From NCBI GenBank assembly GCA_015486145.1, contig WFSH01000250.1, positions 1 to 5,753 on the forward strand: 5,753 nucleotides of DNA, given 5' to 3'. The translations under genes were made by a program, and so were the position numbers. The notes below the pieces were generated by a model, which searched no databases, had not been told where the DNA came from, and worked only from the letters and a program-made list of their open reading frames with translations. The stretch comes from Mesoaciditogaceae bacterium (GTDB lineage: Bacteria > Thermotogota > Thermotogae > Mesoaciditogales > Mesoaciditogaceae). Each line of letters begins with the position of its first letter. Positions within the stretch are counted from its first letter, which is position 1. Positions 1 through 5,753 of this stretch are shown in pieces.

Positions 1-2
1 AC

Positions 3-104
3 CCACTCGATCGTGAAGAAAACCAACTCCATTTTGTAGAAAACCAAAATGTTTCGAATGAATTTCGGTTCAACTATGGTAAAATCTTGTTGGAGGTGTT
101 GTGA
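3..104 (+). CDS. C-terminal end of an unrecognised upstream protein (partial)
   Basis: Frame 3 is the only + frame open from the window edge to the first gene, about 33 codons ending in TGA at 102-104. The tail is polar and Asn/Glu-rich, then ends in a short hydrophobic stretch (YGKILLEVL). The stop lies 3 bp before the next start, and the next gene's Shine-Dalgarno sequence (92-98) sits inside this ORF's last codons, as expected for adjacent genes of an operon. I do not recognise the family. An open frame this short could be chance, so the call rests mainly on the tight junction. Confidence 0.45.
   Translation, partial: PLDREENQLHFVENQNVSNEFRFNYGKILLEVL
92..98 (+). promoter_or_regulatory. 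Ribosome binding site for the LOG-like gene
   Basis: GGAGGTG is a near-perfect anti-16S match placed 9 nt before TTG at 108. It decides the start: GTG at 101 is in another frame, and the first in-frame ATG (156) would delete the first beta strand and glycine turn of the Rossmann fold. Confidence 0.85.
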
Positions 105-107
105 GTT

Positions 108-629
108 TTGAGAATAGGTGTAATAGGTTATTCCGGTGATGTTGACACATCGCCAATGGATTCGTTGTTTGGGTTATGTGAAAATCTTGGAGAAGAAATT
201 GCGAAACGTGGTCACGTGCTGGTAAACGGTGGCAGAGATGGTGTTATGGAGGCCGTGTCGAGAGGAGCAACAAAATTTGGAGGTACGGTGGTTGGGATAC
301 TTCCAAAATCAGATGCTGGAAATGGATACCTCACAGTGGCTGTGGATACTGGCATGGATTTTTCCATGAGATCAATTTTGATGATGTACAACGTGGATGT
401 GGTGATAAGTATAGGTGGAAAAGTTGGTACTGGCCTTGAACTGTTTGCGGCATATGCTCAGTCTAAACCTGTTATTTTGCTGAGAGGAACAGGCGGATGG
501 ACAGATAGAATAGCCAGCGTTCTGTTGGAGGGAAAATACATTGACGATAGGAAGTTGGTGGAAATAAAGAGCGTGTGGAGCGTGGAAGAAGCACTTGAAA
601 CAGTTGAAGCGTTGGAGACAAAAAGATGA
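108..629 (+). CDS. TIGR00725/LOG-like Rossmann-fold protein (lysine decarboxylase-like family)
   Basis: A 173-aa soluble protein starting at TTG. What is visible: an N-terminal Rossmann strand and turn (RIGVIGYSG, residues 2-10); the NGG..GVMEAVSRGA segment at 40-54; a conserved Met-Arg pair at 87-88; and the signature loop GGKVGTGLE at 103-111. That loop matches the variant GGxVGTxxE form of the TIGR00725 family rather than the PGGxGTxxE of true LOG enzymes. Family knowledge: LOG proteins are cytokinin-nucleotide phosphoribohydrolases that hydrolyse nucleoside 5'-monophosphates to base plus ribose 5-phosphate. The old name lysine decarboxylase is a misnomer. The TIGR00725 branch has solved structures but, as far as I know, no settled function. 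The length is typical. It overlaps gltX by 4 bp, so the two are probably translated together. Assignment to the superfamily is confident; substrate is unknown. Confidence 0.88.
   Translation: MRIGVIGYSGDVDTSPMDSLFGLCENLGEEIAKRGHVLVNGGRDGVMEAVSRGATKFGGTVVGILPKSDAGNGYLTVAVDTGMDFSMRSILMMYNVDVVISIGGKVGTGLELFAAYAQSKPVILLRGTGGWTDRIASVLLEGKYIDDRKLVEIKSVWSVEEALETVEALETKR
614..617 (+). promoter_or_regulatory. Ribosome binding site for gltX, inside the preceding gene
   Basis: GGAG lies 8 nt before ATG at 626, within the last codons of the LOG-like gene. Together with the ATGA stop/start overlap (626-629) it points to translational coupling. Confidence 0.7.
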
Positions 630-2026
630 CTGTAAGGGTAAGATTTGCCCCAAGCCCCACAGGGTATTTGCATGTTGGAGGAGCACGAACGGCACTCTTC
701 AATTGGTTGTTTGCCAAAAAAAATGGCGGCCAATTCATTTTGAGAATAGAGGATACCGATACCCAGCGCTCCACTCCAGAATCCGAGAGATCGATAATTG
801 AGGATCTCAAGTGGTGTGGTTTAAGTTGGGAAGAAGGACCAAATGTTGGAGGAGCTTTTGGACCTTATCGGCAAAGTGAACGCGTCCGTGCAGGAATTTA
901 TGAAGAACACGTAAAACGGCTTTTGAATTCCAATTCGGCGTATTACGCAATTTACGAACTCAAAAACGACAAAAAGATAGTGAAAAAAACAACTTCTGAA
1001 GAAGAAGCAAATGATTTTCGCAAAAGAGGCCACGCCGTAACCGTGATTTTCAAGATCCCAAGTGGAAAAACGATTTTCAACGATATGGCAAAAGGTGAAA
1101 TGAAGTTTGAAAATTCTACTTTTGATGATTTTGTGATCGTGAAATCCAACGGATATCCCACTTACAACTTCGCGGTTGTTGTTGACGATCACCTCATGAA
1201 GATTTCGCACGTGGTTCGTGGTGAAGATCATCTCACCAATACTCCCAAGCAAATAATGATCTACCGTGCTTTTGAATGGAAGGAGCCGGCATTCATGCAC
1301 ATTCCTCTGATTTTAGGAGCGGATAGAACGCCTTTGAGTAAAAGGCATGGAGGAACGTCTGTTGACTATTTCAGATCGTATGGAATCATAGATAAAGCGT
1401 TTGTGAATTATCTTGCTTTGCTCGGTTGGGCTGTGAAGAATGAGATATTCGATCCGTTTAAAATGGTGAAAGCATTTGATCTGGAAAAACTCTCTTTAAA
1501 GCCGGTAACTTTTGACTACGCCAAATTAGAATGGGTAAGTGGTCAGCATATGAGAAATATGCCCGTGGAAGAACTCATTGAGAAATTCAAAGCATGGTTG
1601 AGAGAAAATTATCCAATCGGAGAAAAATGGTTTGAGAATAAAGAATACGCTGAAAAAGTGGTGGAAATATGCCGTCAAAAAGTTAACACCTTTAGAGTGC
1701 TAAAGAGTTTTGTGGAACCGTTTTTCGTTGAGAAACCAACGCCAACCAAGGACGCAAAAGAAATTTTGGATTCGTCTTACGTTCAATCTTATCTTTTGCC
1801 ATTCTTTGATGTAATAGAAAAAATGGATAATTGGGATGTTGAGGAGATCGAAAAAGTCATAAGAGGTATCGCTTCAAACGAAAACATCTCAAAAAAAAGA
1901 TTTTTTCAGCTCCTTCGTGCGGCGTTGTTGGGTCAAACTGTCACGCCAGGTTTATTTGAAAGTGTTTACGTACTTGGAAAAAAAAGAACATTGGACAGAA
2001 TTCAAAATATTTTGAACGCAAAGTGA
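626..2026 (+). CDS. gltX: Glutamyl-tRNA synthetase (class I), non-zinc type
   Basis: A 466-aa cytoplasmic enzyme that charges tRNA with glutamate using ATP; the length is usual for bacterial GluRS. Motifs seen: RFAPSPTGYLHVGG at 6-19, containing the HIGH equivalent HVGG (16-19); IEDTD at 41-45; YNFAVVVDD at 180-188; VRGEDHL at 197-203; and PLSKRHGG at 236-243, the KMSKS equivalent. The C-terminal helical part from about 300 is the anticodon-binding region. Oddities: the insertion around 103-125, where many GluRS carry a Cys/His/Tyr zinc site, has no cysteines (AYYAIY), so no zinc is expected. Pro also replaces the first Lys of KLSKR. Family knowledge: Thermotoga species carry two GluRS paralogs and make Gln-tRNA through Glu-tRNA(Gln) and GatCAB. 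Which paralog this is, and whether it is discriminating, cannot be settled here. ATG at 626 overlaps the previous stop. The frame is intact to TGA. Confidence 0.97.
   Translation: MTVRVRFAPSPTGYLHVGGARTALFNWLFAKKNGGQFILRIEDTDTQRSTPESERSIIEDLKWCGLSWEEGPNVGGAFGPYRQSERVRAGIYEEHVKRLLNSNSAYYAIYELKNDKKIVKKTTSEEEANDFRKRGHAVTVIFKIPSGKTIFNDMAKGEMKFENSTFDDFVIVKSNGYPTYNFAVVVDDHLMKISHVVRGEDHLTNTPKQIMIYRAFEWKEPAFMHIPLILGADRTPLSKRHGGTSVDYFRSYGIIDKAFVNYLALLGWAVKNEIFDPFKMVKAFDLEKLSLKPVTFDYAKLEWVSGQHMRNMPVEELIEKFKAWLRENYPIGEKWFENKEYAEKVVEICRQKVNTFRVLKSFVEPFFVEKPTPTKDAKEILDSSYVQSYLLPFFDVIEKMDNWDVEEIEKVIRGIASNENISKKRFFQLLRAALLGQTVTPGLFESVYVLGKKRTLDRIQNILNAK
2001..2016 (+). repeat. 16-bp perfect AT-rich palindrome at the 3' end of gltX
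   Basis: TTCAAAAT is followed directly by its reverse complement ATTTTGAA. It lies in the last codons of gltX, 50 bp before the helicase start. It has no loop and no following T-tract, so it is not a terminator. It could be a protein-binding palindrome or chance in AT-rich DNA. Confidence 0.5.
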
Positions 2027-2052
2027 TTCTGAAGAATTCCTAAGTGAGGATT

Positions 2053-2057
2053 AGAGG
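2053..2057 (+). promoter_or_regulatory. Ribosome binding site for the helicase gene
   Basis: AGAGG lies 8 nt before GTG at 2066 in the 39-bp gap after gltX. It supports the GTG start; the TTG at 2058 is in a different frame. The gap shows no hairpin plus T-tract, so transcription from gltX probably continues through it. Confidence 0.65.
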
Positions 2058-2065
2058 TTGATCGC

Positions 2066-4003
2066 GTGAAAAAAACTGAGAAAGTTTATGAAATATCTTA
2101 CAACTCAAAAGAGTCAAATGAGCTTCTGGAAGAGCTTGATGATGAACAGCGGGCCGCCGTTCTTGAAAGTGAAGGAATCTCACTTATCATCGCTGGTCCC
2201 GGATCGGGCAAAACCAAAACGATAACTTACAAGATAGCGTATCTCATATCGAAAAAGGTAAAGCCACAGGAAATACTGCTCGTGACTTTTACCCGTGCAG
2301 CAGCTCGTGAGATGATTCACAGAGCCCAACAAGTTTCAAGGAGTAAACTCGATGGAATGCTTGCGGGAACCTTTCACCACGTTTGCAACTATTTGCTTCG
2401 GAAATATGCGCACGTGCTCAATCTCAACCCAAATTTTTCAATACTCGATGAGGAAGATTCGAGAACTTTGGTAAAACATGCAAGAAGTGAAGTGGTGATG
2501 AAAAGCGAGAAGTTTCCATCACCGTCTTTGATACGAAAAATGATCTCTTTGAGCGCCAACTCGGATAAAACTATTGAAGAGATCGTCGAAGATAAATTTC
2601 CATATTTGTATTTAGTCACCGATAAGCTCAAAGAAGTAAAGGAAAAATATGAAGAGTTGAAAGTCGAACAATCATCTCTTGACTACGATGACCTTTTGAA
2701 CTACACGAATGATCTTCTAAATGTGGAAGAAGTGAGGGTAAAGGAGGCATCACGCTTCAAATGGGTTCTCGTTGACGAATTTCAGGATACGAATAAAATA
2801 CAATGTGATATCGTGAAAAAGCTTTCCTCAGTACATCACAATTTGATGGTCGTGGGAGACGATGCTCAAAGCATATACTCTTTTAGAGGGGCAAGATATG
2901 AAAACATATTTGACATTTCAAACGAGAAAAACGCGAAAGTTTTCAAGATACAAACGAACTACCGCAGTTCTCCCGAGATAGTTTCACTGATAAACAGTGT
3001 GATACCGAACAACGTTTTTAAAAAAGAGTTGAAAGCCGTGAAGCCCTCTTCAACGAGACCAGTTGTTGTGAGTACGTGGGATTCTTTTGAAGAATCAGAG
3101 TTTGTCTCGAGTAGAATTAATGAACTCGTAAGTGACGGTATTTCCGAAGAGGAAATAGCCGTGTTGTACCGTGCACACGCCCATTCTATGGACCTTCAAT
3201 TGGAACTTTCTAAGTCGAACATTCCATTTGTAATTAAATCTGGGGTGAAATTCACGGAATCGAGACACGTGAAAGATTTACTCGCTTTTCTGAGAGTTTT
3301 GAACAATCCACACGATATGTTGTCGTGGCTTCGTCTTCTACAACTTTTTACCGGTATAGGGCGAAAAGGGGCGGACATGGTTGTGAATGCCATTCAAAGG
3401 GAAGTAGATCCAATATCTTTCATAAAAACCATATCGAAATTTGGAAGGAAATATGAGAAGGTCGAAGATATATTCAAAGGCCTGTTCGTCGAACAACCTC
3501 CATCGGAGGTATTGGAAAGCATTTACAGTTCTTTTTACTCGGATTATCTTGCCATGACATTTAACGACTTTCATGACAGACAGCTGGATGTGGAAAGACT
3601 CATTGAAATTGCCGGAAGATATGAAAACCAAGTTGCTTTTCTCTCGGATTTGGCGGTAACAGAGGATATGGATTTAAAAAGAGATGAATACGAAAAAGAA
3701 GGCAAAATAACGCTTACCACCGTCCATCAGGCCAAAGGTTTGGAATGGGATGTTGTATTCGTGTTGGCCATTAACCCAGGGGATTTTCCATCGATCATGG
3801 CTTTAAAGTCCGGGAACTTCGAAGAAGAACAGCGCATCTTTTATGTCGCCATAACAAGGGCAAGAAAACAGCTTTATCTGTGCAGACAAATGGGAGGATC
3901 GAGAAATATGGTTTATGGTAATAAGATGGCCATAAATGGAAGTGAATACGATTTAATTGATATGATACCTCCTTCTTTGTATGAGCATTGGAGTGTGAAA
4001 TGA
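2066..4003 (+). CDS. UvrD/PcrA/Rep-family superfamily 1A DNA helicase
   Basis: A 645-aa ATP-dependent 3'-5' DNA helicase by family, acting in nucleotide-excision or mismatch repair, or in clearing replication and recombination intermediates. Motifs in order: Q motif LDDEQRAAV (24-32); Walker A AGPGSGKT (43-50); motif Ia VTFTRAAAREM (73-83); GTFHH (101-105); motif II VLVDEFQDTN (234-243); motif III VVGDDAQSIYSFRGA (262-276); motif IV QTNYRSSPEI (296-305); motif V TTVHQAKGLEW (551-561); motif VI EEQRIFYVAITRARKQLYL (587-605). All catalytic residues are present, so it should be active. It is shorter than E. coli UvrD (about 720 aa): only about 40 residues follow motif VI, so the C-terminal extension that contacts RNA polymerase in PcrA/UvrD is probably absent. 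The start is GTG with AGAGG 8 nt upstream. Which subfamily (UvrD, PcrA or Rep) cannot be decided by eye. Confidence 0.95.
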   Translation: MKKTEKVYEISYNSKESNELLEELDDEQRAAVLESEGISLIIAGPGSGKTKTITYKIAYLISKKVKPQEILLVTFTRAAAREMIHRAQQVSRSKLDGMLAGTFHHVCNYLLRKYAHVLNLNPNFSILDEEDSRTLVKHARSEVVMKSEKFPSPSLIRKMISLSANSDKTIEEIVEDKFPYLYLVTDKLKEVKEKYEELKVEQSSLDYDDLLNYTNDLLNVEEVRVKEASRFKWVLVDEFQDTNKIQCDIVKKLSSVHHNLMVVGDDAQSIYSFRGARYENIFDISNEKNAKVFKIQTNYRSSPEIVSLINSVIPNNVFKKELKAVKPSSTRPVVVSTWDSFEESEFVSSRINELVSDGISEEEIAVLYRAHAHSMDLQLELSKSNIPFVIKSGVKFTESRHVKDLLAFLRVLNNPHDMLSWLRLLQLFTGIGRKGADMVVNAIQREVDPISFIKTISKFGRKYEKVEDIFKGLFVEQPPSEVLESIYSSFYSDYLAMTFNDFHDRQLDVERLIEIAGRYENQVAFLSDLAVTEDMDLKRDEYEKEGKITLTTVHQAKGLEWDVVFVLAINPGDFPSIMALKSGNFEEEQRIFYVAITRARKQLYLCRQMGGSRNMVYGNKMAINGSEYDLIDMIPPSLYEHWSVK

Positions 4004-4004
4004 T

Positions 4005-4013
4005 AGGGGGTGG
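4005..4013 (+). promoter_or_regulatory. Ribosome binding site for the 3'-truncated signalling-like gene
   Basis: AGGGGGTGG, close to the consensus GGAGGTG, lies in the 15-bp gap after the helicase stop, with 5 nt before ATG at 4019. An in-frame TAA occupies 4016-4018 directly before the ATG, so translation cannot begin further upstream. Confidence 0.75.
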
Positions 4014-4018
4014 AATAA

Positions 4019-5753
4019 ATGCCGGTGGTCGTTTTTAAAGATTTGGTGAAAGGCAAGGAGATGATACGCAAACTTCCGCTCTGCCCATGCCTTCCGAAAT
4101 TAAAGGGTTTTAAATCGGAAGGAAATAGGCTGGAAGTGGTGTTTTTCGATGCTAAACCTCACGATGAGCACATGGATGAGGAAGAGTTTATCGGTTTGGT
4201 AAGGGATATTTATTCTTGTGCTTTAAGTGGGGTGTATCTTGGTCCGATATCGAGAAAATCACTTTTGATAGCGGGGGGCAGAACGGTTGTGATCCCAAAC
4301 TTTACCGCAGAACCTTGGATCGTGAGTGGAAGAATTGTGAATCCACGTTCTTTCTTTACAAGTATTCAAACACTTGCAGACAGTTTTAAAAGCTCGGGAG
4401 GAATCGTGTCAAAAATTTCACGTGAGAAAATGCCCGCAATTCTCGATTTGATGGACGAACTTGGACTCAAAATCCAACAAAATCCGCTCTTCTTACCTTC
4501 TTTGGGCGTTTGGCGTCATTCAAAAACGATGGAAGAGATAAAAAATCTGACGGAACATGCCCATTTATCCATGCAATACTCAGAAGTATTTCTATCTTTT
4601 CTTTCAGGCGTAGGTAGAATTTTTCACTCAATGGAGGAAGCGAAAAAAGAGGTTTTTTCTGGTGAAAGATGGCATGCCATATTTTCTGACAACGAAACGT
4701 TGTCAGACATAGATCCCACAGCTGTTGCGTTTTTAATGGAATTGAGAGAGCGAGAACTTTACATTTTTGATTCCACAAAGTCTGTGGAAATGCACGCCAT
4801 GGTGCGTGCACTCGCCAATTTTGAACCCAACTCTAAAATTGTTGAATTACACGATCCGCTTTTTACCCCTGGTCCAGGGAAAGAAATCGAATTACCACAT
4901 CTCCATTTAGAAGAATTCGAGTGGTTTCTCAAAACCTTTTTTGGATCGCCAGTTGTGTTTGAGGGAGACAAGGACTTTTTGTTTAACATCACAAAGGGAG
5001 AGCTTTTTGCCATCTCAGAGCTCCTTTCTCGCGGAAAATGGAGGGTAGAGAACGGAGTATGGCATGTTGTGGAAGAAAAACAAGAAAAATTAAGTGCGAC
5101 GAAATTTTTGATTTGGGCACGCAATTTGGCAAAAACCGGTGAAAAACCTAATTTAGGAATTGAACTCGTGGAACTATCTCAAAGGATCGCTGGAAGAGAT
5201 TTGGAAATATTTGAATCACTGCGCGCTTTTTTTCATAAGGTGCTTGGCGATTACGGTGAGATGAAAAGGGATCTTGAACGGGCTTCTAAATTTGGAAATA
5301 GAGTATTCAGGAACGCGTATTACTCCGTTGTTTTAGCCATGAACGGCATGGAGTATTCGCTGTTATCGGGACAAACATCCAAGCTGATAGAAATCACCAG
5401 AACTTATGCCCAACTTGTCTCGAGCAATGCGGATATCGCGGAGATGTACAAAAAAATCATCACCACACTTGAAAAACTGAAAAATCCCATGGCGCGCAGA
5501 ATAGAGGTAATGGTGCGTAATTACATGGGAATAAAACTCATGTATTCCGGAAAAAATGAAGAAGCGCTTAACGAGTTTGAGACAGCCTTGTCAATCACAA
5601 AAGAGTATAAACTTCGAGATCTCACTCCTTTGGTAGAAATAAACATAGGGTATGCAGTGTTTCCAAGACCTTCATATTCTTCATACAACAGACTTCTCCA
5701 CTCGTTGAGAGATTCCGTTGTTGAAGGCTTGTGGAAAGCCGCAGGTTCCGCGC
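4019..5753 (+). CDS. Pseudokinase-like / STAND-ATPase-like / TPR multidomain protein, C-terminus outside the window
   Basis: The frame is open for 578 codons from ATG to the edge with no stop; a strong Shine-Dalgarno site precedes it. Domains as I read them: residues 1-125 resemble a protein kinase fold without its glycine loop. VVVFK (3-7) sits where VAIK would be. LSGVYLGPISRKSLLIAGG (69-87) and VVIPNF (90-95) take the shape of the catalytic loop and DFG strand but lack HxD, Asn and DFG. Residues about 150-355 resemble a STAND/AAA-16 module: GVWRHSKT (163-170) may be a decayed Walker A, with Ser for the last Gly. FSDNETLSDIDPTAVAFLMEL (222-241, quoted in part) follows the DDLhWaDPaTLeLL pattern. 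LPHLHLEEFEWFL (292-304) and ENGVW (344-348) match the following winged part. From about 384 it is helical; 497-530 fits a TPR (G504, A516, F520, A523), and another begins near 537. There is no signal peptide or membrane segment. It may be a regulatory scaffold whose output domain is missing from view. The coding call is firm; the domain reading is inference. Confidence 0.9.
   Translation, partial: MPVVVFKDLVKGKEMIRKLPLCPCLPKLKGFKSEGNRLEVVFFDAKPHDEHMDEEEFIGLVRDIYSCALSGVYLGPISRKSLLIAGGRTVVIPNFTAEPWIVSGRIVNPRSFFTSIQTLADSFKSSGGIVSKISREKMPAILDLMDELGLKIQQNPLFLPSLGVWRHSKTMEEIKNLTEHAHLSMQYSEVFLSFLSGVGRIFHSMEEAKKEVFSGERWHAIFSDNETLSDIDPTAVAFLMELRERELYIFDSTKSVEMHAMVRALANFEPNSKIVELHDPLFTPGPGKEIELPHLHLEEFEWFLKTFFGSPVVFEGDKDFLFNITKGELFAISELLSRGKWRVENGVWHVVEEKQEKLSATKFLIWARNLAKTGEKPNLGIELVELSQRIAGRDLEIFESLRAFFHKVLGDYGEMKRDLERASKFGNRVFRNAYYSVVLAMNGMEYSLLSGQTSKLIEITRTYAQLVSSNADIAEMYKKIITTLEKLKNPMARRIEVMVRNYMGIKLMYSGKNEEALNEFETALSITKEYKLRDLTPLVEINIGYAVFPRPSYSSYNRLLHSLRDSVVEGLWKAAGSA
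4090..4122 (+). repeat. Two-part stem-loop early in the last gene
   Basis: The outer arms CCTTCCGA (4090-4097) and TCGGAAGG (4115-4122) pair perfectly over 8 bp. After a small 2x1 internal loop, TTAAA (4100-4104) pairs with TTTAA (4109-4113) around a GGGT loop. It begins 71 nt after the start codon. No T-tract follows on either strand, so it is not an intrinsic terminator. It may slow or tune early translation, or be incidental. Confidence 0.6.
4685..4707 (+). repeat. Perfect 10-bp inverted repeat with a 3-nt loop inside the last gene
   Basis: TCTGACAACG (4685-4694) and CGTTGTCAGA (4698-4707) are exact reverse complements around AAA. It sits in codons for the decayed Walker-B-like segment. 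No T-tract follows on either strand, so it is not an intrinsic terminator. It could be an mRNA hairpin or a dyad binding site within the gene. Confidence 0.65.

Noticed and set aside
57..85. Promoter with -10 TAAAAT at 80-85
   Set aside because: The hexamer 17 bp upstream (AATGAA) is not a -35 match, and the site lies within the apparent tail of the upstream ORF.
353..368. 6-bp stem CATGGA/TCCATG with a TTTT loop in the LOG-like gene
   Set aside because: A stem of this length is common by chance in several kilobases and falls in conserved coding sequence.
2027..2065. Possible terminator between gltX and the helicase gene
   Set aside because: Only weak 4-bp pairings (CTAA/TTAG) are present and there is no T-tract.
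4467..5124. Two antisense ORFs of 114 and 121 codons on the minus strand
   Set aside because: They lie opposite a 578-codon + frame with a strong ribosome binding site and recognisable motifs, and their own translations show no domain pattern.
5500..5752. GGDEF-like reading of the C-terminal part (VRNYMGIKLM then EINIGYAVFPR, resembling ARYGGDEF and SIGvAxfP)
   Set aside because: There is no DLTGLxNR or DxDxFK segment upstream, and the same residues fit a TPR repeat (G504, A516, F520, A523) with the next repeat 40 residues later.
1..5753. CRISPR array, tRNA, rRNA, insertion sequence or attachment site
   Set aside because: No spaced direct repeats, cloverleaf, rRNA-like stretch, transposase or terminal repeats were seen; nearly all bases are coding.

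Overview
The window looks like one compact, co-directional stretch of a bacterial chromosome. Every supported gene is on the + strand. The gene junctions are 3 bp, a 4-bp ATGA overlap, 39 bp and 15 bp, and no terminator or clear promoter lies between them, so it reads as one operon. Shine-Dalgarno sequences are strong (GGAGGTG, GGAG, AGAGG, AGGGGGTGG). Starts include TTG and GTG, arginine is often AGA, and the proteins are rich in Lys and Glu. With the zinc-less, PLSKR-type glutamyl-tRNA synthetase and the short UvrD-like helicase, this suggests a Thermotogota-like (Thermotoga/Kosmotoga-type) thermophile. That placement is an inference from style and memory of families, not from a search.

Layout: (1) 3-104, the tail of an unrecognised upstream ORF. 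(2) 108-629, a 173-aa Rossmann-fold protein of the TIGR00725/LOG-like (lysine decarboxylase-like) family. (3) 626-2026, glutamyl-tRNA synthetase (gltX), translationally coupled to the gene before it. (4) 2066-4003, a 645-aa superfamily 1A DNA helicase of the UvrD/PcrA/Rep family with all motifs intact. (5) 4019 to the window end, an open frame of 578 codons that runs off the edge, so an ORF search requiring a stop codon would miss it. Antisense ORFs here are shadows of it.

The last gene is the part worth attention. I read it as a multidomain signalling-type protein: a kinase-like N-terminal domain without the usual catalytic residues, then a STAND/AAA-like ATPase region in which the Walker motifs are eroded, then TPR helical repeats. 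It has the outline of the large kinase-AAA-TPR regulators, but its first two modules look like pseudoenzymes. Its output domain, if any, lies beyond the window. The gene also contains two unusually good inverted repeats, at 4090-4122 and 4685-4707.

Functionally the set mixes tRNA charging, DNA repair or replication, a nucleotide-binding enzyme and a putative signalling scaffold. I see no pathway joining all of them. The grouping may simply be a housekeeping operon, with the last protein as the unexplained member.
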